A stretch of 57,119 nt of DNA from Cryobacterium levicorallinum (GTDB lineage Bacteria > Actinomycetota > Actinomycetes > Actinomycetales > Microbacteriaceae). Numbering within the stretch: the stretch's first letter is position 1; each line of letters opens with the position of its first letter. The notes under the pieces are model-generated. The model did no database searches. It had not been told where the DNA came from and saw nothing but the letters and a program-made list of their open reading frames with translations. Of this stretch, positions 1 to 7,963 are shown one piece after another. A program made the position numbers and the translations under genes. The stretch spans positions 2,684-59,802 of the forward strand of contig NZ_SOFE01000010.1 in assembly GCF_004402405.1 (NCBI RefSeq), written 5' to 3'.

Positions 1-26
1 CTAAGGACTAAGGACTAAGGACTAAG
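1..26. repeat. 8-bp tandem repeat at window edge
   Basis: The unit CTAAGGAC is repeated three times and followed by a partial CTAAG copy. It lies at the window edge, so the full copy number cannot be seen. Nothing links it to a gene. Confidence 0.8.
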
Positions 27-319
27 CTTACCGAGGTGCAGCATCATGCCCAGGATCCTGTCGAAACCGAATATCCACGCTGTGACTCTTGTAGGGGCAC
101 TTCGCAACGTCTTTAACTGTCTTCAGTTTCACGGAATGGCTCGTAGAAGCGATGTTCGACCAATATTGTTTATCGCAATTTCGACATATCTGAGCCTTTC
201 CGGGATGAACGCCATCGCTCCTGCAAATGGCAGTTATCGCCCACTTTGTGCGCCCTCGCTGGCACCAAAGGGCGTTAGTTTACGTGCATATCTGGGGTGC
301 ATACTCCGTTGATCAGCTT
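27..319. other. Intergenic stretch without a convincing gene
   Basis: This stretch lies downstream of the minus-strand dehydrogenase and is visibly more AT-rich than the rest of the window. The short open frames here (for example 46-312 plus) have no ribosome binding site and no recognisable protein features. I see no clear terminator hairpin. Confidence 0.5.
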
Positions 320-1588
320 TTAGAGCCGTTCGACATGCTCTCCAGAAAGCTTGTTCTTCGTATCGAGAATTCCCGTCGTCGTGTTGCGGAGCAGGTCGAA
401 GTCGAAGTCATCATGGTCGGTGACCATGATGATCACATCCGCCGCCTCAAGGGTGGCCGCATTGAGCGATGCCTTTTCTACGCCTGAGGGCCATCGGTGC
501 GCCTCAACGTGCTCATCAATACCGAGAACGGTCGCGCCATACTCGGTGAGGATGTCGATGAGGCGCAGCGACGGTGACTCCCTGATGTCGCCGGTGTTCT
601 TCTTATACGACAAGCCCACGAGTACAATTCGAGACCCGTTGACCGATTTTCCCAGCTTGTTGAGCATGAGCATAAGCCGTTGAACAACGTAGTCGGGCAT
701 GTGGTCGTTGATATCGTTGGCGAGTTCGACGAAACGGAAATTCTGGCCAAGTTTGCGCCGCACCTGCCAGGAGAGATAGCTCGGGTCCACCGGCAGACAA
801 TGACCGCCGACACCCGGACCCGGCGTGAACTTCATATAACCGAACGGCTTCGTGCTGGCAGCCTCAATAGACTCCCAAACATTCACACCCAACTGATGCG
901 CGTAAATGGCAAGCTCATTCACCAGCGCGATGTTCACATGCCGGAACGTGTTCTCCAGCAGCTTGGTGAGCTCGGCCTCCTTCGGAGTGCTCACCGGCAC
1001 GGTCTGATTAACCAAGGTGTCATAAAACCCCTGAACGGCCGCAAGGGATGCCGGGCTGATGCCCGAGACGACTTTGGGCGTCTCAACGAAGCCCCACATC
1101 TTGTTGCCCGGGTCGATACGTTCGGGACTGTAACCGACATGGAAGTCAACGCCGGCGACAAGCCCCGAACCCTTCTCCAGGATCGGAACGAGAAGCTCTT
1201 CAGTTGTGCCGGGGTACGTTGTCGACTCCAACACCACGACGGCACCCTTCTTGAGAAGCACCGCGAGGGAATGCGCTGAATCCTCAATAAACGTCAAATC
1301 AGGAAGGCTTTCACGTAGGGGTGTAGGAACGGTGATGACTGCCACATCGAATTGCTCGGCATCCGCGTAATCCGTCGTCGGAAGATACGCACCGGACTCA
1401 AGCGCCGCAGTGAGTTGTTCCCCCGTGATGTCATCCACGAAGGAAACACCGGCCTTGAGACTGTCCACCCGACGCGTATCAACATCGACGCCAACCACTC
1501 GGTATCCCTGCTCAACCGCGCGCATTGCGACGGGAAGCCCTACGTACCCTTGGCCTACTACTACTACGGTCTGTGTGCGGTTTATCAT
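320..1588 (-). CDS. Nucleotide-sugar dehydrogenase (UDP-GlcNAc/ManNAc 6-dehydrogenase type)
   Basis: This NAD-dependent enzyme of 422 residues should oxidise the C6 hydroxyl of a UDP-(N-acetyl)hexosamine to a uronic acid, supplying an acidic sugar for the surface polysaccharide. The N-terminus carries the Rossmann motif VGQGYVGLPVAM. The motif GPGVGGHCLPVDP in the middle contains the catalytic cysteine, and the HC(I/L)PVDP form is typical of the WecC/WbpA branch rather than of UDP-glucose dehydrogenase (Ugd). The open frame extends upstream to 1924, but the start MINRTQ at 1588 is preferred. Its ATG overlaps the TGA of the upstream ligase by one base, indicating translational coupling. Exact substrate specificity cannot be told from sequence. 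It is the last gene of the minus-strand run that starts at 7827. Confidence 0.88.
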   Translation of the reverse strand: MINRTQTVVVVGQGYVGLPVAMRAVEQGYRVVGVDVDTRRVDSLKAGVSFVDDITGEQLTAALESGAYLPTTDYADAEQFDVAVITVPTPLRESLPDLTFIEDSAHSLAVLLKKGAVVVLESTTYPGTTEELLVPILEKGSGLVAGVDFHVGYSPERIDPGNKMWGFVETPKVVSGISPASLAAVQGFYDTLVNQTVPVSTPKEAELTKLLENTFRHVNIALVNELAIYAHQLGVNVWESIEAASTKPFGYMKFTPGPGVGGHCLPVDPSYLSWQVRRKLGQNFRFVELANDINDHMPDYVVQRLMLMLNKLGKSVNGSRIVLVGLSYKKNTGDIRESPSLRLIDILTEYGATVLGIDEHVEAHRWPSGVEKASLNAATLEAADVIIMVTDHDDFDFDLLRNTTTGILDTKNKLSGEHVERL

Positions 1589-2886
1589 CACTCTGAAACT
1601 ATCATTTCTTTCGCCACACCACGTCGCGGTGCGTGTCGGCGCTGGGGCCACCTCAGAAGAACTATTCCTGAAGCTGGCTTGGTTGAACTGTCCGACCAAT
1701 ACTTCGCCGCAACAAACGCGACCAACATAAGCATGAACCAGCCTTGCGGTGCAGTCTCGCTGATGTCCGTGAAGCCACGCCCAATTAGCATGACGCTGGC
1801 TAACAAAACCCAGACACCTCCCTCGACTGTTGCCGTTCGAAAGATGCGCGCACCCGACCACAGCACGAAGACGTAGAGCGCGACCACTACGAGCAGCCCT
1901 ACTCCCCCCAGCGTCACTAGCCAATTCAACATCTCATTGTGAGCGTGGAAGACTGCGTGTCCTCCTAGGGCCTCGACGACCGCCGCGCTGTGCGGCGACC
2001 CGGCCGGCCACGAACGCGACCAGCCGAACCCGATCACAAGACTGTGCGGCACGACTGACAGAACGGCAGACCAGATCTCGGATCGCCCGTTCAGTGTCGG
2101 ATCCTTGCCGAGAAGCTCTAGAACACGAGTATAGTTGACGGCGGCAAACGCAACAACGACGATGACGCCAAGTGCCAACGCCGCCAAGTAGCCCCAGTGG
2201 CGCCTGACCAGCACCGCTGCAACCCAGACCAGCACCACGAGCAACATTGCAAAAATAGACGTCTTGGAATCACTGGCAACGACCCCCGCAGCAAGCACGA
2301 GCACAAGGACGGTCTTGACCAGGAGTCCCGCGCGGAAAGCAAGACGCACAGCCATCGCGGCAGGGAGTGCCATGAGGATGACGTACCCGAAGCCATTTCG
2401 ATTGCCGTAGAAACCCTGCACTGCACCGGTATGATAAAAAGCCTGTTCCGGTGCCACCGCGATGAGCACCAACGAGCCTGCCAGCGCAAGGAGGCCACCG
2501 GCGGCAACTCCGATCAGGATCGTGTTGAGACGGGCCGAGTGAACGATGAAAAATGCTACAACCGCGAGAACAACAAAGGTCAACGCGTCCCTCGCCGTCT
2601 CCCATGAAGCGAAGCTCCATGCCGCCGAGAAACACATGAGAACGAGCAACACTGCAAGAGCAGTCGGAACGGCGACAGTACGAATGGTCGTTCGGCTGCA
2701 AACGAAAATGACTAGGACTGCGGTCAGGATCACTAGGGAAAGCTCAAGGAGCGAGTACCGGCTGTCGAGACCGACCGGTGGAAACAGCAGGAAGAAAGAC
2801 AGCCCAACGACAACGGCGAGCAACGGCTGCGTCCAGCGCCAGTCACGTTGCATCGCTGCGTCGGAACCGCACATTACTGCATCCAT
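1588..2886 (-). CDS. O-antigen ligase/polymerase-like membrane protein (WaaL/Wzy type)
   Basis: A polytopic membrane protein of 432 residues with about ten to twelve hydrophobic segments and a larger extracytoplasmic loop in the second half (around FGWSRSWPAGSPHSAAV). This layout matches the O-antigen ligase/polymerase family, which transfers or polymerises undecaprenyl-linked glycans outside the membrane. The family is defined by topology more than by motifs, so ligase versus polymerase is open. The start is set at MDAVMCG, where AAGGAAAG lies 7-8 nt upstream. The longer frame to 2970 would run into the preceding gene. The gap to that gene is 13 bp and the next gene overlaps by one base, so this is an operon member. 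Confidence 0.8.
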   Translation of the reverse strand: MDAVMCGSDAAMQRDWRWTQPLLAVVVGLSFFLLFPPVGLDSRYSLLELSLVILTAVLVIFVCSRTTIRTVAVPTALAVLLVLMCFSAAWSFASWETARDALTFVVLAVVAFFIVHSARLNTILIGVAAGGLLALAGSLVLIAVAPEQAFYHTGAVQGFYGNRNGFGYVILMALPAAMAVRLAFRAGLLVKTVLVLVLAAGVVASDSKTSIFAMLLVVLVWVAAVLVRRHWGYLAALALGVIVVVAFAAVNYTRVLELLGKDPTLNGRSEIWSAVLSVVPHSLVIGFGWSRSWPAGSPHSAAVVEALGGHAVFHAHNEMLNWLVTLGGVGLLVVVALYVFVLWSGARIFRTATVEGGVWVLLASVMLIGRGFTDISETAPQGWFMLMLVAFVAAKYWSDSSTKPASGIVLLRWPQRRHAPRRGVAKEMIVSE

Positions 2887-2899
2887 GTCAGGTCTTTCC

Positions 2900-4282
2900 T
2901 TAGCTGCGGGGCGCACGGCGCACCAACCTTCGGAGTATCGTCTTGAGCTGCCGGGCCGGGGCCAGCGCATATGTTCCTAACCGCCAGGAGGCTGAGGTCA
3001 GCACCGCGGTATTGCGGGCGTGCAGCGCTCGACCGGTGCCCTCGACGGCGGCCGGCAAGTCCAGCCACAGACTGAGCGCGTTCGGCAGTCGTGCCATCGG
3101 GCCAGGGCCTTCGTCGACGAGTTGATCTATTCGAGCAATGACGGCGCTGAGCGGGTAGGCGCGGGAAATCTCATCGACAGATCGTGTGGCCGCCTGCGCC
3201 ATGGCATCGAGTTCGTCCGGCCCATCATGGGCGCGGCGCAGCGCTCGCACGAGGTCTGCCGGGTCCTCGGGGTCGAAGAGCAGCCCCGTCACCCCGTCGC
3301 GCACCAGTTCGGCACCGGCACCGCTGCGCCCCACGATGACGGGCTTGCCGAGTGCCATGTATTCAACGGTCACGCGACCAAAGGCTTCGCTGTTTGATGC
3401 CGTGATGCCCACGTCACCTTGCCCGATGTACCAAAAGGGGTTGTCGGTCTCCCCCACGAACACAACCTGGTCGTCGAGCGCCAGGTCGTGAACGCGTTGT
3501 TTCACCGCATCGGCGTCGTCGCCCTGATCGCCACCGACGAGAATCGCGGCGATGATCCTGCCCTCATCGCGCAGCGCCGCCACAGCGTTCAGAAGACGCC
3601 ACTGTCCCTTGGACGCTGCCAAGCGGCCGACCATGACCGCGGTGAGCCCGGCCTGAACCTGCGGCAGGATCGGTTTGGCGGGCGCCCGGCCGACGAGCTC
3701 GCGGGCCCGCGCCAGGTCGATGACCGGATACGCGATCGCGAGCTTGTCGGCCGGAATCCACTGGCCGATGTGCTCGTGAACGGCACGGGAGTTGGCGACG
3801 ACCAGATCGGAGAGGATGCCGATATCTTCAAAAGTGGACGCGCGCGACGTCTCAAACTGCAGGCCATGATCGAGATCGCCGTATTCGTGCACAAACCACA
3901 CGTGCGGAATGCCGAGGTAGCGCGCGGCGATCGCTGCCCACGGCGAGATGATCGTGTTGGTGATAACGACATCCGGCTTCTCCACGCGCAGAATCTCGAC
4001 GATCGCCAGCACCGCTTCGGAGTTTCTCCGGGCAGTGTGCAGAATGTCTGCAGGGTCTGTGCGCACAGTCGGGAGCACCCAGGCGTCGAAATTCAGGGTG
4101 TGAGTGGGCACACCGCGAGCCGCCAATTCCGGTTGCAGCAGGCCCGCCGGGCCACGTGTCACGACCGTGAATTCCACCGCGGCATGGTCTGCAGTCCAGG
4201 CATCGATCAGATGCAGCAGAGAGAGTTCGGCGCCGCCGAGATTCTCAATGGCCGAACTATGCGACAGACAAAAGACCTTCAT
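2900..4282 (-). CDS. GT4-family glycosyltransferase, first of a tandem pair
   Basis: A retaining GT-B glycosyltransferase of 460 residues, probably cytoplasmic and membrane-associated, adding a sugar to the lipid-linked repeat unit. The N-terminus reads MKVFCLSHSSAIENLGGAEL, with the glycine-rich acceptor-side loop. The C-terminal half has VGRLAASKGQWRLL and the nucleotide-sugar binding element NSEAFGRVTVEYMALGKPVI (E-x7-E type). The start at 4282 gives a classic ATGA overlap with the upstream paralogue. A start nine bases earlier is possible but would break this. It is clearly paralogous to the next gene over its whole length. The donor and acceptor sugars cannot be predicted. Confidence 0.88.
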   Translation of the reverse strand: MKVFCLSHSSAIENLGGAELSLLHLIDAWTADHAAVEFTVVTRGPAGLLQPELAARGVPTHTLNFDAWVLPTVRTDPADILHTARRNSEAVLAIVEILRVEKPDVVITNTIISPWAAIAARYLGIPHVWFVHEYGDLDHGLQFETSRASTFEDIGILSDLVVANSRAVHEHIGQWIPADKLAIAYPVIDLARARELVGRAPAKPILPQVQAGLTAVMVGRLAASKGQWRLLNAVAALRDEGRIIAAILVGGDQGDDADAVKQRVHDLALDDQVVFVGETDNPFWYIGQGDVGITASNSEAFGRVTVEYMALGKPVIVGRSGAGAELVRDGVTGLLFDPEDPADLVRALRRAHDGPDELDAMAQAATRSVDEISRAYPLSAVIARIDQLVDEGPGPMARLPNALSLWLDLPAAVEGTGRALHARNTAVLTSASWRLGTYALAPARQLKTILRRLVRRAPRS

Positions 4283-5679
4283 GTGCGCCATCCGTTTCGA
4301 AGAGTGCGAGGAACAACGCGTCGAGCAATTCGACCGGCCGTTCGGCGGACGGATCGCAGCGGCCGAGCCAGGTTGCTCCCCACAGTCCAGGTGACCGAGT
4401 CGTGCGGATCAACCAAGGCTCCTACATCAGCAAACATTCGTTGGGCCGTCGCGGGGAGGGTCATCCACGATAAGACGAGGTGGGGCATCCGCTCAATCGG
4501 AGCAGACCCAGCGGCGACGCAGCCCTCGATCTGCCGCACAATTGCGGGCAGCCTGTTGCGGTTCACGATCTCATCAACCCCGGCGAGAGCGGCCGCGCCG
4601 TGGGCGGCCAGCAAGGCCGGGTCTCGGTGATAGGCGAGCAGGGCTTCTACCAGTGCAGAGTCGTCAGCTGCGTCGTAGAGAAGCCCCGTGTGGCCGTCAG
4701 AGACCAGCTCGGGGGTTGCTCCGACCCGCGCTGCGACGACGGGCTTTCCGACCGCGAGGTATTCGACCGTGACGCGTCCGAACCCTTCACTGACCGAAAC
4801 AACGGCGCCAATGTCGGCTGCGGCAATGAATGGAAAAGGATTAGCGGTCTCGCCAGTCAGTACGATCCGGTCACCAACATCCAATTCATCAATCAGTAAG
4901 CGGATGCTCGTCAGGTCGTGATCCCGCGCACTCCCCACCAGCGCCACTTCCACGCGAACGTTTTGCCTTTTAAGCTGGGCGATAGAGCGCACCAGCCGCG
5001 CCTGCCCTTTAGAAGGCGCGATACGCCCGACACACACCACCCGGAGGGTATCCGGCAGCGCCGAGAACGGATTCGTCCAGTCGGGCGGCGTATCTTTCAC
5101 ACGGTGCGCCAGGTCGGAGAACTCGAGTGCCGGATACAGTACGGCCATCTTGCTGTCGTCAATCCAGCGCGACAGGTAGGTCTTCAACGCGGCCGAGTTC
5201 GTCACGACCAGGTCGGATAACGCTCCGAGGTCGTCAAAGGTGTGGTCGACCCCGATCGCGAACTCGTGATCGTCGCCGTATTCGCTGGGAAACCAGACGT
5301 GGGGAACGCCCACCATTTTTGCTGCCAGCGCCGCCCACGGAGCCACAATCGTGTTGGTGGCCACGACGTCCGGTCCAAATTCCTGAATCAGCCGTACCAA
5401 CGACTTGGTCGCTAGAAAGTCGTGTCGTGCCGTTCGATAGACATCTTCCGGTGAAACGATCAGCTGGGGCAGCACCCAGGATCCGAATTCCAGATTCATC
5501 CAGGGAATCCCGCGACGGTCGAGCTCTGGTTGCAGACGACCCACCGGGCTGCGCGACACGACCATGACTTCAACCGAGGGGTCGTACGTCCTCCAGTTGT
5601 CGATCATCTGAAGCATCGATAGCTCGGCACCGCCCAGATTTTCGACCGCGGAACTATGCGACAACAAAAGTACTCTCAC
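4279..5679 (-). CDS. GT4-family glycosyltransferase, second of a tandem pair
   Basis: A protein of 466 residues that shares order and motifs with its neighbour: LSHSSAVENLGGAEL at the N-terminus, VGRIAPSKGQARLV, and SEGFGRVTVEYLAVGKPVV with the two glutamates expected of GT4 enzymes. The start codon is GTG at 5679, with only a weak purine stretch upstream. The C-terminal tail of both paralogues (about 70 residues after the GT4 core, with a conserved W-x-LPA element) is shared and is not part of the usual GT4 domain. The gap to the upstream acyltransferase is 45 bp. Its role is presumably a second sugar addition to the same polymer. Confidence 0.87.
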   Translation of the reverse strand: MRVLLLSHSSAVENLGGAELSMLQMIDNWRTYDPSVEVMVVSRSPVGRLQPELDRRGIPWMNLEFGSWVLPQLIVSPEDVYRTARHDFLATKSLVRLIQEFGPDVVATNTIVAPWAALAAKMVGVPHVWFPSEYGDDHEFAIGVDHTFDDLGALSDLVVTNSAALKTYLSRWIDDSKMAVLYPALEFSDLAHRVKDTPPDWTNPFSALPDTLRVVCVGRIAPSKGQARLVRSIAQLKRQNVRVEVALVGSARDHDLTSIRLLIDELDVGDRIVLTGETANPFPFIAAADIGAVVSVSEGFGRVTVEYLAVGKPVVAARVGATPELVSDGHTGLLYDAADDSALVEALLAYHRDPALLAAHGAAALAGVDEIVNRNRLPAIVRQIEGCVAAGSAPIERMPHLVLSWMTLPATAQRMFADVGALVDPHDSVTWTVGSNLARPLRSVRRTAGRIARRVVPRTLRNGWRT

Positions 5680-5724
5680 CTCGCGAGCTTAGCCTGCACT
5701 GCCTCCTCATTGAGTCTGGAGAGA

Positions 5725-7827
5725 CTATGGTCGTTCACCCAGTGCCGCTGTGATCACCTCGGCTATCTTGGGACTGAGTTGCGCTGAATACGTCGCTGAC
5801 AGGTGCACAATATCCCGGTACATTATTACATTGGCGGCGACCACGGGGCAGACCCCTTCCGAACACAAAAGCTGGGTCGGATCGAAATACGACACCTGCT
5901 GTTTCACGGCGACGCTCTCGTTCAGATCCAGCAAATCCTGAGGGACTGCCTTTTCAGTTGGCGTGGAACAGGCGCTGACGTCGAGAATGTTCTCTGACAA
6001 GCACGTCGCAGGGTCCTGGAGGAGTGTGGGAGTTTGCCCTATGAACAGTACCGTACTCCCCCCGGTCATCTGGTGGAGAGTCGTTGAAACGCCATCGGTC
6101 CATTTCTCGATAAATCCGTCTTTCAGGCTCACCTTGCTTGTGCGATACCCCTGGGCGTGATTGGCGTAGACAATGAGATCCGGGTCGAGCGCGAGAATGG
6201 CCCCCGGTGCCGCCTCCTGCCACGATGCGCATTCCGGCCACGCGTCGCTTGTCGTGCCCTGGCTGATTTCGACGTCGGCGAGCGCGCATCCGTTTTTACC
6301 GACGATGTACAACTTCCAGTTGTTATCCCGGGCTGCCCGATCCACGGCTGGCCACCATTGGCCCGCATGGGAATCGCCGGCGAGGACAATCTTCAGTGTG
6401 CCTTCTGGATCCCCCCCCTCACAGACGTTGACTTTAGGCCCATAGCAACCGTTTGTGAACACCTCGGCGAGGTCGTCGTCGAGATCATCAAGGGCGACCT
6501 GCAGATTGGCGGGCACGCCATCGGGCGTTGGCCCTGGCCCCTGAATCGCAAAGGTAATCGGGCTTGTCGCAGACGAAAGAATGACGTCAGATTCACTCTC
6601 CTGGGCCACGATTTCACCTGACGATTGCACAATGAGCGTCGAGACAAACAGCGGTGTCAGGGAGGCGAGCAGAGTGATGCCGAGCCCGAGGGCGATCACG
6701 CGAAAGGGCCCAAAGCCCGCCCTCACCCGATTCAGAGGCTGTTCGACGACGAAGTAGCTCGCACTCGCCAGAAGTATGGCGACCATACCGAGTATAAGCA
6801 ACTTCGCCCGTCCTGGCTCGCCACCAAGATAGGCCGCACCGAGTATGAGAACCGGCCAGTGCCACAGGTACAGAGAGTAAGAAATATTTCCGATGAATTG
6901 AGCCGGTCGAAGACTCAATAGCCGATACACGGTGCCCGCCTCCCCGTAAGAACCCGCCCAGAGCACCAACGCCGCACCAAGCGCGGGCACAGCCGCAGTC
7001 CAGCCCGGAAACGGGGTCGCGTCAGTGTAGAAGGCAGCCGACCCCGCAATCGCCAATATCCCGGCCCAACTCACACCGCTACGAATGCGCCCCGAAATCA
7101 CGAAGCGGCGATGGAACACAAGGTAAGCCAAGCCACCACCGATGGCGAGTTCCCACGCACGAGTAGCAAGGGAATAATAGGCCCCCAAGGCTTCGGCATT
7201 CGTGAGAATGACAGAGGCGGACAGGGAACAAGCGATGATCGCGATGAGAACCACCATAAAAATCCATGCGCGCTCTCTCGCCAATGGCAGCACGGCGATG
7301 AGCACCAGCGGCCACAAGAGGTAATACTGCTCTTCAACCGCCAACGACCAAAAGTGCAGAAACGGCGAAGGATCCGAAGTGTCAAAATATCCGGTCGTCG
7401 CTTGGGAAAAGTGATAGTTGGCCAGGTAACCCGCAGTCCAGGCCATGTCCTGCAGGATTCCCGCGAGCCGAATGGGGCCAACGAGCAAAAACGCAGCCAG
7501 GACGGTTCCCACCAGAGTGACGGTCGCCGCCGGCAGCAGCCGACGGATGCGGCGCGCGTAGAAGCCTGACAACGAGATACGCCCTGAACGCTGAATCTCT
7601 TTAAAGAGCAACAGGGTGATGAGAAATCCGGAGATCACAAAAAATACATCAACGCCGATGAAGCCACCACTGAGCAGGCCAGGAAAATAGTGGTAGACCA
7701 CAACGAGAATCACCGCGATTGCCCGGAGCCCCTGAATATCGCGGCGGCGAGGCGACCGAGGTTTGTTCGGCACTGTCGCGACGGGCGACAACTGAAAAGT
7801 GATATCAGGACTCATCATTGCGAACAT
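5725..7827 (-). CDS. OafA/YrhL-type acyltransferase with C-terminal SGNH domain
   Basis: A 700-residue membrane protein that should acylate (probably O-acetylate) a surface polysaccharide. The N-terminal acyltransferase-3 domain starts with RDIQGLRAIAVILVVVYHY, with the conserved R and H, followed by GGFIGVDVFFVISGFLIT and about ten to eleven membrane segments to roughly residue 390. The C-terminal SGNH-hydrolase-like domain has the nucleophile block GDSHAGQWWP and the late D-x-x-H element DIVHLS. This two-domain form is the common one for polysaccharide O-acetylation. The start is uncertain among ATGs at 7827, 7818 and 7815. It heads the minus-strand run and is divergent from the GT2-GT4 gene. 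Confidence 0.9.
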   Translation of the reverse strand: MFAMMSPDITFQLSPVATVPNKPRSPRRRDIQGLRAIAVILVVVYHYFPGLLSGGFIGVDVFFVISGFLITLLLFKEIQRSGRISLSGFYARRIRRLLPAATVTLVGTVLAAFLLVGPIRLAGILQDMAWTAGYLANYHFSQATTGYFDTSDPSPFLHFWSLAVEEQYYLLWPLVLIAVLPLARERAWIFMVVLIAIIACSLSASVILTNAEALGAYYSLATRAWELAIGGGLAYLVFHRRFVISGRIRSGVSWAGILAIAGSAAFYTDATPFPGWTAAVPALGAALVLWAGSYGEAGTVYRLLSLRPAQFIGNISYSLYLWHWPVLILGAAYLGGEPGRAKLLILGMVAILLASASYFVVEQPLNRVRAGFGPFRVIALGLGITLLASLTPLFVSTLIVQSSGEIVAQESESDVILSSATSPITFAIQGPGPTPDGVPANLQVALDDLDDDLAEVFTNGCYGPKVNVCEGGDPEGTLKIVLAGDSHAGQWWPAVDRAARDNNWKLYIVGKNGCALADVEISQGTTSDAWPECASWQEAAPGAILALDPDLIVYANHAQGYRTSKVSLKDGFIEKWTDGVSTTLHQMTGGSTVLFIGQTPTLLQDPATCLSENILDVSACSTPTEKAVPQDLLDLNESVAVKQQVSYFDPTQLLCSEGVCPVVAANVIMYRDIVHLSATYSAQLSPKIAEVITAALGERP

Positions 7828-7927
7828 TCCGTTTCAGCCCGATCAACTTTGGCAAGTCAATGTCATCTTCAGATTATTCGACAGCGGAACTCTGCGCGAA
7901 CCTCACTCTCACCCGGCCAGGCCAACT

Positions 7928-7957
7928 TTCCAGCTTGATTGATCCCGCCGGTAGGCT
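7928..7957 (+). promoter_or_regulatory. Candidate leaderless promoter of the GT2-GT4 gene
   Basis: A TAGGCT hexamer (7952-7957) lies six bases before the ATG at 7964, and there is no Shine-Dalgarno sequence. A weak -35 candidate TTCCAG (7928-7933) lies 18 bp further upstream. Transcription would start at or beside the A of the start codon. Confidence 0.45.
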
Positions 7958-7963
7958 GACTGG

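Noticed and set aside
46..312. Plus-strand open frame at the left edge
   Set aside because: No ribosome binding site, unusual composition and no family resemblance; it lies in an AT-rich intergenic gap.
1589..1924. N-terminal extension of the nucleotide-sugar dehydrogenase
   Set aside because: It overlaps the ligase gene in another frame and has no protein-like features; the Rossmann motif begins at the internal ATG at 1588.
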